This document shows positions 1 through 5,726 of a DNA stretch of 6,716 nucleotides, piece by piece; position 1 is the first letter of the stretch, and the number at the start of each line of letters is the position of its first letter. Where the stretch lies: positions 1-6,716 of the forward strand of contig DYKH01000250.1 of assembly GCA_020722685.1 (NCBI GenBank), given 5' to 3'. This stretch comes from Caldithrix sp. (GTDB taxonomy: Bacteria; KSB1; UBA2214; DYKH01). The position numbers and the translations under genes are program-made. The notes under the pieces were generated by a model, which worked only from the letters and a program-made list of their open reading frames with translations, did no database searches and was not told where the DNA came from.

Positions 1-1
1 A

Positions 2-523
<522 letters not shown>

Positions 524-538
524 CGCCCAAGACCATTC

Positions 539-1540
539 GTGACCTTATTCGAGTCACATCGCCCCGGCATTACCAAGCTTTTGGTCCTGGTGTTGCTGTC
601 CGTGTTTCTGATGGCGCTGGATCGAGCAGGCAGCTCATGGGTCAAACAGCTCAATAGCGGTATCGGCAGCCTGACCGATGGCATTGCCCGAATTGTGCAT
701 GCGCCCGCTGTCTGGGGAGCAAATCTTTCCCTATTTCTTGAAAGCAAAACAGAACAGGTCAAAAGGATACGCGCGCTCGAAGAAGAAAACCTCCTGCTCA
801 AGGGGCAAATGCAGCAGTTTTTTGATTTACAGAAACAACTGAACGAGCTCAGAAAACTACTGCATGGCCAGAGCACGGAAGTACCCAACGTTTTGCTGGC
901 TCGTTTGATCGCCGTGAACGACAACCCCGAACAGCGAACATTCACGATCAACCGCGGTATCCGTGATGGCGTAAAACCGGGCCAGCCCGTCATTGACAGC
1001 CAAGGTATCGTGGGTCAGATTCTCCGCAGTTCATTGACCGGCGCCGTTGTCCTGAAAATTGACTCGCGCCACTATGCCCTATCCGTTGCCATCGGCGATA
1101 CCGGCTTCGTTGGCATTGTCAAGGGAACCGATACGCGCGACACCCTGACCATGAGTCGCATTCCGGAACGCTTCAATGTAAAAGTCGGCGATCTACTGAC
1201 CACTTCGGGCCTGGACGGCGTATTTCCCCAAGGTTATCCCGTTGCACGGGTCACCCAGGTGCAGGATGAACGCAGTCAGGCTTTCGTCAACATCACGGCC
1301 CGCCCCGTTGCCGATCTTGATCGGATCAGCCAGGTGTTGGTCCTGACCGATCCACCGGATGCCCCACCGCCGCCCGATAGCAAGGCAGAGCAGGCTTCTG
1401 TGGTGTCAATTCCTTCGCAGCGTCTGATTGAATCGACTCAAGATATTGCGCCTCGAGCGCCAGACTTTCTTGCGCCAAGTTTCAGCGCACCCCCCGCGAC
1501 TCAGTCACAGCCCGGCCAGGAGAAGCCGCATGCGCAGTAA
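539..1540 (+). CDS. mreC: Rod shape-determining protein MreC
   Basis: MreC is a bitopic inner-membrane protein whose periplasmic part links MreB/MreD to the elongation penicillin-binding protein and RodA. The 333-residue product has a short cytoplasmic N-terminus, one membrane segment at about residues 11-27 (ITKLLVLVLLSVFLMAL), a coiled coil at about 64-109 rich in Leu, Glu, Gln and Lys, and the MreC beta domain at about 115-268 (NRGIRDGVKPGQPVIDSQG, DLLTTSGLDGVFPQGYPVA). The tail from about 271 to the end is rich in Pro, Ala, Ser and Gln (DPPDAPPPPDSK) and is probably disordered, as in E. coli MreC. The start is a GTG; it is the only start codon between the mreB stop and the membrane segment, and its Shine-Dalgarno sequence is poor, which suggests translational coupling to mreB. 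The end overlaps mreD by 11 nt. Confidence 0.95.
   Translation: MTLFESHRPGITKLLVLVLLSVFLMALDRAGSSWVKQLNSGIGSLTDGIARIVHAPAVWGANLSLFLESKTEQVKRIRALEEENLLLKGQMQQFFDLQKQLNELRKLLHGQSTEVPNVLLARLIAVNDNPEQRTFTINRGIRDGVKPGQPVIDSQGIVGQILRSSLTGAVVLKIDSRHYALSVAIGDTGFVGIVKGTDTRDTLTMSRIPERFNVKVGDLLTTSGLDGVFPQGYPVARVTQVQDERSQAFVNITARPVADLDRISQVLVLTDPPDAPPPPDSKAEQASVVSIPSQRLIESTQDIAPRAPDFLAPSFSAPPATQSQPGQEKPHAQ
1518..1522 (+). promoter_or_regulatory. Ribosome binding site fixing the mreD start
   Basis: AGGAG lies inside the end of mreC, 7 nt before the ATG at 1530. It supports that start over the upstream in-frame ATG at 1428, which would run through the mreC tail and add about 34 residues with no resemblance to MreD. 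Confidence 0.8.
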
Positions 1541-1997
1541 CTGGGTGATGATCCCGCTCAGCCTGCTGGTGGCGTTGATCCTGACGATTGAGCCCAGCGT
1601 GCCACTGTACCAGCACTACGCGCCCCAGTGGCTGCTGCTGACTGTTCTGTACTGGTGTATCCGTGAACCCAATTCGGTCGGGCTGGGCGTCGCCTGGTTA
1701 TCAGGACTGGTTCTTGATGTCGCAAGTGCAGGGTTACTTGGGGCGAATGCACTTCTGTTCACTCTGAGTGCCGCCGTGGTTCTGGGTTTGAGGCAAATGC
1801 TTTTCCTTACCGGCCCAGTCCAGCAGGCACTATTCATAGCTGGGTTAAGCACTGTCTACTTGCTGTTTTCGCTCTGGATGCAAGGGGGAATTTCCGAACC
1901 GGACATGCTTTTGCATAATGTGGTGCGCGTAGTGAGCAATCTCGTTGCCTGGCCATTTATCTTGATGGTTTTTCACCTGTTCCGCAGGCGATATTGA
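1530..1997 (+). CDS. mreD: Rod shape-determining protein MreD
   Basis: MreD is a small polytopic inner-membrane partner of MreC in the elongasome. The 155-residue product is close to the usual length (162 in E. coli) and is almost wholly hydrophobic, with about five likely membrane spans: roughly residues 3-20 (MIPLSLLVALILTIEP), 27-40, 45-65, 68-90 and 95-112, plus a last one near 130-150. It ends in a basic FRRRY tail. Sequence marks of the family include the N-terminal spans followed by a Pro in IEPSVPLY, and a GLGVAWLSGLVLDV segment followed by GLLGANALLF. The start is the ATG that overlaps the end of mreC by 11 nt, preceded by a good AGGAG. The gene is last in the mreBCD unit here; it converges on dgkA 11 nt downstream, and no terminator is visible in that gap. 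Confidence 0.92.
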   Translation: MRSNWVMIPLSLLVALILTIEPSVPLYQHYAPQWLLLTVLYWCIREPNSVGLGVAWLSGLVLDVASAGLLGANALLFTLSAAVVLGLRQMLFLTGPVQQALFIAGLSTVYLLFSLWMQGGISEPDMLLHNVVRVVSNLVAWPFILMVFHLFRRRY

Positions 1998-2008
1998 TCA
2001 GCGCTTCC

Positions 2009-2383
2009 CTAACGCGCAAACAGTTGGGGCCATAGAATAATCGCCCAGATCACTGCGGCCATCACGATAGAAAGAAAAACCGCCGCCGATCCCATATCCT
2101 TGGCTCGGCCGGATAATTTGTGCGGATCCAGTCCGACACGATCCACCACATTTTCAATACCCGTGTTCAAAAGCTCGACGATCAGAATCAGCAGAATAGA
2201 GCCAACGAGCATTCCCCTTTCCATTCCGGATTGCCCCAGGTAGAGCCCCAAAGGAATCGCGAACACGGCCAGCCAGGTTTCCTGCCGGAAAGCCTCCTCC
2301 TTGCGATAAGCCACCCGGAATCCCTGCCAGGAATATTTGGCGGCCAGCATGATGCGTTTGATGCCCAGATTTTCAGAAGCCAT
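2009..2383 (-). CDS. dgkA: Diacylglycerol kinase DgkA
   Basis: DgkA is the small inner-membrane kinase that phosphorylates diacylglycerol to phosphatidate using ATP, recycling the diacylglycerol released when phospholipid head groups are transferred, for example to periplasmic glucans. The 124-residue product matches the E. coli enzyme (122 residues) along its length: an amphipathic N-terminus (RIMLAAKYSWQGFRVAYRKEEAFRQE) followed by three membrane spans at about 38-53, 57-74 and 98-118. The signature IVELLNTGIENVVDR holds Glu70 and Glu77 (E. coli Glu69, the catalytic base, and Glu76), and SGRAKDMGSAAV holds Lys95 and Asp96. It follows gcvH by 9 nt on the same strand, and its AAGGGGGG ribosome binding site overlaps the gcvH stop codon, so the two are probably translated from one mRNA. 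All key residues are present. Confidence 0.95.
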   Translation of the reverse strand: MASENLGIKRIMLAAKYSWQGFRVAYRKEEAFRQETWLAVFAIPLGLYLGQSGMERGMLVGSILLILIVELLNTGIENVVDRVGLDPHKLSGRAKDMGSAAVFLSIVMAAVIWAIILWPQLFAR

Positions 2384-2386
2384 CAG

Positions 2387-2394
2387 CCCCCCTT
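2387..2394 (-). promoter_or_regulatory. dgkA ribosome binding site overlapping the gcvH stop
   Basis: On the minus strand the gcvH stop TAA runs straight into AAGGGGGG, 3 nt before the dgkA ATG. The overlap of stop and ribosome binding site is an arrangement typical of translational coupling. Confidence 0.6.
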
Positions 2395-2764
2395 AATCGA
2401 ATTGTGCCTGATAGTCTTCCGGTGACATCCACTCATCCGGAGCGCCTGATGGGCGTATGTGGAGAATCCAGCCTGTATCGAATGGATCGTCATTGATCAA
2501 TTCCGGTGTATCGGAAAGCGCCGTATTCACCGCGATGACGACACCATCGACCGGGCAGATCACATCCGAAGCGGCTTTCACCGATTCCAGTGTGGCGCAG
2601 GCTTGTCCGCGCTCAACTTTTGAACCGACTTCAGGCAATTGAGCGAATACCACGTCACCCAGCAATTCCTGCCCCTGCTCGGTCACGCCCAGAACAAGCA
2701 GATCGTCTTCCAGCAAATACCACTCATGTGTGGGGCCATAACGGCGATCAGTAGGCACGTTCAT
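2393..2764 (-). CDS. gcvH: Glycine cleavage system H protein (lipoyl carrier)
   Basis: The H protein carries the aminomethyl group on a lipoyl arm between the P, T and L proteins of the glycine cleavage complex in the cytoplasm. The 123-residue product has the full family fold: an N-terminal THEW motif at 12-15, GVTEQGQELLGDVVFAQLPEVG at 26-47, and the lipoylation site TLESVKAASDV with Lys63 as the lipoyl lysine. ALSDTPELIN and the GWILHI strand follow. Length and motifs agree with E. coli GcvH. The ATG at 2764 is preceded on the minus strand by GAGGAA (2771-2776). No gcvT, gcvP or lpd is in the window, so the partners lie elsewhere; pairing with dgkA is unusual. GcvH-like lipoate-binding proteins also serve the sulfur-oxidising sHdr pathway, but this sequence looks like the ordinary H protein and no sHdr gene is nearby. 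Confidence 0.94.
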   Translation of the reverse strand: MNVPTDRRYGPTHEWYLLEDDLLVLGVTEQGQELLGDVVFAQLPEVGSKVERGQACATLESVKAASDVICPVDGVVIAVNTALSDTPELINDDPFDTGWILHIRPSGAPDEWMSPEDYQAQFD

Positions 2765-2961
2765 GTCAATTTCCTCATCAATAAATCTGGCCAGCAGTCT
2801 ACCTGTTCCGATAAGTCAAATCTCTTCCGAGTAACCGATTTTTCGAATCGCATAAGCCATGAACCACCGACACTGCCAACACACATATCAAAACACAGAT
2901 TTGATAACAAAATGGTGAATCCGGAATGAAATTGTGGATCACTGTCGGGCCCGGCAACCCA
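2765..2961 (-). other. Non-coding leader and promoter region upstream of gcvH
   Basis: About 200 nt upstream of gcvH hold no credible gene. The region carries the gcvH ribosome binding site GAGGAA (2771-2776), a 7-bp dyad at 2886-2906, and a -35-like TTGGCA on the minus strand (2874-2879) for which I find no good -10 partner. I do not see the conserved cores of a glycine riboswitch, though by eye this cannot be excluded. The promoter of gcvH-dgkA should lie here but is not assigned. Confidence 0.5.
2886..2906. repeat. Dyad upstream of gcvH (operator-like)
   Basis: TATCAAA and TTTGATA form perfect 7-bp arms around a 7-nt centre. The dyad is about 120 nt upstream of the gcvH start, a reasonable place for a dimeric regulator to bind. 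No regulator is identified. Confidence 0.45.
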
Positions 2962-3002
2962 CGCAATAAAAAACCGCCAGTGATTGGCGGTTTTTTATTG
3001 CG
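2962..3002 (-). terminator. Strong rho-independent terminator of the sigma-54 activator gene
   Basis: Two 18-nt arms (2962-2979 and 2985-3002) pair perfectly around the 5-nt loop 2980-2984. The inner half of the stem is the G+C-rich CCGCCA/TGGCGG and the outer half holds six A-T pairs, so a run of six U follows the G+C part in either direction. It begins 15 nt after the stop of the minus-strand activator gene, which is what it most probably terminates. Because of its symmetry it could also stop transcripts coming from the other side. Confidence 0.9.
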
Positions 3003-3016
3003 GATAAGAAATGTAT

Positions 3017-3979
3017 TTACTGAATGGAAAACTTCTTGAGCCGATACAAAAACGTGTCGCGAGACAGGTTCAACAATCTTGCCGCGCGGCTCTTGTTTCC
3101 ACCTGTACGCGCCAACGCCTGACGGAGCAGGTCAGATTCGACTGCTTCCAGATCGATTCCATTTTCCGGCAAATCGAAACGATGAGTGGTGGACTCCATC
3201 GCTTCGGTCGCACGTAATTCATGTGGAAGATTATCTACATCAACAGACTTTCCCGCATGCAGGACGACCAGACGTTCGGCCAGATTACGCAGCTCCCGAA
3301 CATTGCCCGGCCATGGGTGACGGCGGATCACACCACGCGCCTTTGAAGTGAGCCGAGGCAGGTGCAGTGTGTAACGTTCAGCAAAATCCGTCATGAATCG
3401 AACCAGCAACCAGTCGATATCCCCCTGCCTCGCACGCAGTGGTGGCAATTCAATCGGCACGACCTGGAGGCGATAAAATAAATCCGCGCGGAAACGCCCC
3501 TGTTCGACCATCTTGGCCAGATCACGGTGCGTTGCGGCCACAAGACGAACATCGACCGGACGGCTCTGCGATTCACCCAGACCCAGCACCTCGCCTGTTT
3601 CCAGAAAACGGAGCAATTTGGCTTGCACGGGCAAGCTCAATTCGGCAATTTCATCCAGAAAAAGAGTACCGCCATCGGCCGACCGAATCTGGCCTTCATA
3701 GTCGGCATGAGCGCCGGTAAACGCGCCCCGCTTGTGGCCGAACAACTGTGATTCAGCCAGAGATTCGGAGAAAGTGGCACAGTTCACGGCAACATAAGGA
3801 CGATCTCGACGCTTTGAACCGTCATGCAATGCACGCGCGACCAGTTCCTTACCAGTGCCCGACTCCCCGAGAATCAAGGTCGTGGCTTCGGTCGCAGCAA
3901 CGATCTGAACACTTCGCAGAACCGACTCGAAAACAGGCGATTGCGTCCATATTTGACGGAACAGAGAATGATCTTTCAT
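3017..3979 (-). CDS. Sigma-54-dependent transcriptional activator without receiver domain (PspF-like)
   Basis: This is a bacterial enhancer-binding protein: an AAA+ ATPase that remodels RNA polymerase holding sigma-54 so that it can open promoters. The 320-residue product starts directly with the AAA+ domain. Motifs in order are Walker A GESGTGKE (38-45), the sigma-54-contacting GAFTGA loop (85-90), Walker B GGTLFLDE (103-110), the FRADLFYRL segment with likely arginine fingers Arg164 and Arg170, and sensor [10 protein letters not shown] with Arg228. A Fis-type helix-turn-helix follows at the C-terminus (about 289-320, [24 protein letters not shown]). The usual N-terminal receiver, PAS or GAF domain is absent, and a TAG lies five codons upstream in frame, so this is not a mis-called start. 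Size and layout match PspF (325 residues in E. coli), but no pspA is nearby and overall identity looks only moderate, so I give no symbol. It has its own promoter and terminator. Confidence 0.93.
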   Translation of the reverse strand: MKDHSLFRQIWTQSPVFESVLRSVQIVAATEATTLILGESGTGKELVARALHDGSKRRDRPYVAVNCATFSESLAESQLFGHKRGAFTGAHADYEGQIRSADGGTLFLDEIAELSLPVQAKLLRFLETGEVLGLGESQSRPVDVRLVAATHRDLAKMVEQGRFRADLFYRLQVVPIELPPLRARQGDIDWLLVRFMTDFAERYTLHLPRLTSKARGVIRRHPWPGNVRELRNLAERLVVLHAGKSVDVDNLPHELRATEAMESTTHRFDLPENGIDLEAVESDLLRQALARTGGNKSRAARLLNLSRDTFLYRLKKFSIQ

Positions 3980-4010
3980 GCCGAACCCACTCTATTTTTT
4001 CAATCCGAAA

Positions 4011-4039
4011 ATTATACATGGCGGCGCGATAATTGACAG
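4011..4039 (-). promoter_or_regulatory. Sigma-70-type promoter of the sigma-54 activator gene
   Basis: On the minus strand a perfect TATAAT (4016-4011) is preceded, after 17 nt, by CTGTCA (4039-4034), matching four of six bases of the -35 consensus. Transcription would begin near 4004, about 25 nt before the ATG at 3979. This fits constitutive expression by the housekeeping sigma factor. Confidence 0.65.
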
Positions 4040-4067
4040 ATGGATGACTTGAAGCGACCGTCGCGGG

Positions 4068-4096
4068 TTCATAAACCAGGCAAAGACGTTTATCAT
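4068..4096 (+). promoter_or_regulatory. Putative yjdM promoter with a dyad in its spacer
   Basis: TTCATA (4068-4073, four of six -35 bases) and TATCAT (4091-4096, five of six -10 bases) are 17 nt apart, placing the start near 4103 and giving a leader of about 28 nt. The arms ATAAAC (4071-4076) and GTTTAT (4088-4093) form a perfect 6-bp dyad lying across the spacer and both hexamers, as repressor operators often do. Confidence 0.45.
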
Positions 4097-4110
4097 ATTC
4101 CACCAATTCA

Positions 4111-4128
4111 TAAATAAAAGTTTATTTA
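4111..4128. repeat. A+T-only dyad covering the yjdM ribosome-binding region
   Basis: TAAATAAA and TTTATTTA are perfect 8-bp arms around AG, ending 2 nt before the yjdM ATG. The region has no clear Shine-Dalgarno sequence. It may be an operator, or simply an unstructured A+T-rich start region. Confidence 0.5.
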
Positions 4129-4130
4129 AC

Positions 4131-4469
4131 ATGCAAAACCTGCCCGCGTGCCCGAAGTGCGGCGCCGACTTCACCTATATGGACCAAGACCATTTCGTGT
4201 GCCCCCAATGTGGACACGAATGGACCGCAGAGGAAGCTTCCGCCAAGAGTGACGAACTCGTCGTCAAGGATGCCAATGGCAATGTGCTGCACGACGGCGA
4301 CACCGTAACGGTTATCAAGGATCTGAAAGTCAAGGGATCATCCCTCGTGGTCAAGGTCGGCACGAAAGTGAAGAACATTCGCCTGGTCGATGGCGATCAC
4401 GATATCGATTGCAAGATCGACGGCATCGGCGCAATGGGGCTCAAATCCGAGTTCGTCAAAAAATCCTGA
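4131..4469 (+). CDS. yjdM: Zinc-ribbon protein YjdM (PhnA family)
   Basis: The 112-residue product matches E. coli YjdM (111 residues) nearly end to end. The N-terminus is a zinc ribbon with Cys7-Cys10 (CPKC) and Cys24-Cys27 (CPQC). After a short acidic linker comes the conserved PhnA C-terminal domain (about 45-112: [12 protein letters not shown], a [12 protein letters not shown] stretch, [30 protein letters not shown]). The family was once named for alkylphosphonate use, but it is not phosphonoacetate hydrolase and its biochemical role is not established. There is no phn gene nearby. It is transcribed away from the sigma-54 activator gene, with 151 nt between the two starts, and converges on the peroxiredoxin gene. 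There is no obvious Shine-Dalgarno sequence; the ATG is chosen because family members begin at this point, just before the zinc ribbon. Confidence 0.93.
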   Translation: MQNLPACPKCGADFTYMDQDHFVCPQCGHEWTAEEASAKSDELVVKDANGNVLHDGDTVTVIKDLKVKGSSLVVKVGTKVKNIRLVDGDHDIDCKIDGIGAMGLKSEFVKKS

Positions 4470-4488
4470 CGGACTGATTTCAGTAAAT

Positions 4489-4520
4489 GCTGATTTATTC
4501 CATCCTTGGAATAAACCAGC
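4489..4520. terminator. Hairpin between the converging yjdM and peroxiredoxin genes
   Basis: The arms 4489-4502 and 4507-4520 pair over 14 positions with one mismatch (A4493 against C4516) around the loop TCCT. The inner nine pairs, TTTATTCCA with TGGAATAAA, are perfect. It begins 20 nt after the yjdM stop and 20 nt from the peroxiredoxin stop, so it could serve both genes. No U run follows on either strand, so it may be a weak or rho-assisted terminator, or a 3'-end stabilising stem. Confidence 0.55.
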
Positions 4521-4539
4521 GCTTCCCTCAAAGACGTCG

Positions 4540-5085
4540 CTATTTTGCTTCGCTGGCAATCAGCGGCGTAAGTTTGGCGATTACCTGCTTGCTGTGATCG
4601 TCTGGATCGACATCCATGAACATCGCAGCCAATCGTCCCTGTGGATCGATGATGAATGTATGCCGTTTGGCCAATTTCATCATTCCGAGGATCGAAAACA
4701 GGGAATCATATGCCTGTGCCACCTTGCCATTCTCATCTGCAAGCAAGGTGAATGGGAGATGGTATTTTTTCGCAAATCGTGCATGACTATCAATGCTGTC
4801 TTCGCTAATGCCAACGACCACCGCTCCCATACTCTGAATCGTGGCAATGTCATCTCGGAAAGTACAAGCCTCGGTGGTACAACCCGGTGTCTCATCCTTG
4901 GGGTAGAAATAAAGCACCAACCACTTCTCCCGATAATCCGAAAGTGTATGCATTACCCCCTTTTGATCCGGCAAACTGAATGATGGCGCGGCTTCACCCA
5001 ATTTGAGTTCCGCGTGAACAACACCGGCCCAAGCCACGCTCAAGACCATGACTATGGATGACAGCAACCGCAAACCTGATCCCAT
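4540..5085 (-). CDS. Exported peroxiredoxin of the Bcp/PrxQ type
   Basis: Peroxiredoxins of this type reduce hydrogen peroxide and organic hydroperoxides through a reactive cysteine and are recycled by thioredoxin-like donors. The 181-residue product has the AhpC/TSA fold: LKLGEAAPSFSLPDQKG, LVLYFYPKDETPGCTTEACTF, VVVGISEDS, LPFTLLADENGKVAQAY and RHTFIIDPQGRLA. Cys69 is the peroxidatic cysteine and Cys74, five residues on, is the usual resolving cysteine of PrxQ/Bcp. The first 25 residues form a signal peptide (one Arg, a hydrophobic core, cleavage after VVHA), so the enzyme should be periplasmic. The ATG at 5085 is chosen over an in-frame ATG at 5241 because GGAG (5094-5097) lies 8 nt upstream of it and it places the signal peptide at the N-terminus; the longer version would add 52 residues without family resemblance. 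It is divergent from mscL. Confidence 0.92.
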   Translation of the reverse strand: MGSGLRLLSSIVMVLSVAWAGVVHAELKLGEAAPSFSLPDQKGVMHTLSDYREKWLVLYFYPKDETPGCTTEACTFRDDIATIQSMGAVVVGISEDSIDSHARFAKKYHLPFTLLADENGKVAQAYDSLFSILGMMKLAKRHTFIIDPQGRLAAMFMDVDPDDHSKQVIAKLTPLIASEAK

Positions 5086-5093
5086 ATTTATTA

Positions 5094-5097
5094 CTCC
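5094..5097 (-). promoter_or_regulatory. Ribosome binding site fixing the peroxiredoxin start
   Basis: GGAG on the minus strand lies 8 nt before the ATG at 5085 and supports the 181-residue product over the longer reading frame that begins at 5241. Confidence 0.7.
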
Positions 5098-5189
5098 AAC
5101 TAAATAGAAACCAAAAATAAAAACAAGCTCAGGCATGTTCTCATCGTTCAACCCGTATGAATCCGACCGGCTTGCGCATCTAAAGCCCA

Positions 5190-5199
5190 GTAAATTTAC
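5190..5199. repeat. Perfect 10-bp palindrome upstream of the peroxiredoxin gene
   Basis: GTAAATTTAC is its own reverse complement and lies about 105 nt upstream of the peroxiredoxin start and about 105 nt upstream of the mscL start, near the middle of the divergent intergenic region. It is operator-like but short enough to be chance. Confidence 0.3.
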
Positions 5200-5234
5200 C
5201 TGCAAATATAGACCTAAATCTGGCCGGAATAGGG

Positions 5235-5262
5235 TTTGCAATTAAAGTGGTCATGGCATAAT
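5235..5262 (+). promoter_or_regulatory. Putative mscL promoter
   Basis: TTTGCA (5235-5240, four of six -35 bases) and CATAAT (5257-5262, five of six -10 bases) are separated by 16 nt. Transcription would begin near 5269, about 36 nt before the mscL ATG. The same TTTGCA also forms the downstream half of a GG-N10-GC sigma-54-like arrangement (GG at 5226-5227, GC at 5238-5239), so the assignment between sigma factors is open. Confidence 0.4.
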
Positions 5263-5290
5263 CCATCCAGCCTCTATCGGCCAATTCAAA

Positions 5291-5296
5291 AGGAAG
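5291..5296 (+). promoter_or_regulatory. mscL ribosome binding site
   Basis: AGGAAG, 8 nt before the ATG at 5305, marks this start rather than the in-frame ATG at 5236. Confidence 0.7.
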
Positions 5297-5304
5297 TAAA
5301 CAAC

Positions 5305-5715
5305 ATGTCGCTGGTTAAAGAATTCAAAGAATTTGCCATGAAAGGCAATATGATCGATATGGCAGTCGGCATCATCATCGGCGCTGCGTTCGGGAAGATT
5401 GTCTCATCCCTGGTCAGCGACATCATCATGCCGCCCATTGGCCTGCTGATTGGCGGCGTGGATTTCAGCAAACTGAGCATCGTGATCCAGGCCGCGCACG
5501 ACAAGGTGCCCGAAGTCGCCATTCGCTACGGACAATTCATCCAGACGGCTCTGGACTTCACCATCGTTGCCTTTGCCATCTTCATGGCGCTGAAGGCGAT
5601 CAACAAACTCAAGCGCGCCGAACCGCAAGCCAAACCCGCAGAGCCACCCGCCCCGCCCGCCGACATCCAGCTTTTGACCGAAATTCGCGATCTGTTGAAA
5701 AACAGGGCCGATTGA
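5305..5715 (+). CDS. mscL: Large-conductance mechanosensitive channel MscL
   Basis: MscL is an inner-membrane homopentamer that opens a wide pore when membrane tension rises on hypo-osmotic shock, releasing solutes before the cell bursts. The 136-residue product equals the E. coli length and aligns throughout: the amphipathic N-terminal helix ([14 protein letters not shown]), first membrane helix with the pore face ([19 protein letters not shown], about 16-43), PPIGLLIGG, a periplasmic loop at about 44-72, and the second membrane helix at about 73-97 ([18 protein letters not shown]). An Ala/Pro-rich linker and the C-terminal bundle helix [14 protein letters not shown] follow. The pore-lock positions Leu19 and Val23 of E. 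coli are Met19 and Ile23 here. AGGAAG at 5291-5296 supports the ATG at 5305; an in-frame ATG at 5236 has no such support and would add unrelated residues. It converges on the aldo/keto reductase gene with an 11-nt gap. Confidence 0.96.
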   Translation: MSLVKEFKEFAMKGNMIDMAVGIIIGAAFGKIVSSLVSDIIMPPIGLLIGGVDFSKLSIVIQAAHDKVPEVAIRYGQFIQTALDFTIVAFAIFMALKAINKLKRAEPQAKPAEPPAPPADIQLLTEIRDLLKNRAD

Positions 5716-5726
5716 ACATCAGCCAA

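Noticed and set aside
1428..1529. Upstream start for mreD at 1428
   Set aside because: It overlaps the mreC tail, adds residues unlike MreD, and the ATG at 1530 has a good AGGAG.
2822..2866. Short minus-strand reading frame (MAYAIRKIGYSEEI) in the gcvH leader
   Set aside because: Fourteen codons, no ribosome binding site, no glycine-rich or otherwise telling content to support a leader peptide.
2944..2953. CGGGCCCG palindrome near the terminator
   Set aside because: Eight bases of G+C-rich palindrome with no other sign of function; likely chance.
4041..4056. GG-N10-GC sigma-54-like site before yjdM
   Set aside because: Only the GG and GC pairs match; the TT of the -12 element is AA. Such a match is expected about every 256 nt per strand by chance.
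4390..4983. 197-codon plus-strand reading frame opposite the peroxiredoxin gene
   Set aside because: It is antisense to a clear peroxiredoxin and overlaps the end of yjdM; its product has no recognisable family features.
5086..5241. Longer peroxiredoxin reading frame starting at 5241, with 52 extra residues
   Set aside because: The extra part has no family resemblance, lies in an A+T-rich promoter region, and would bury the signal peptide; the ATG at 5085 has a GGAG ribosome binding site.
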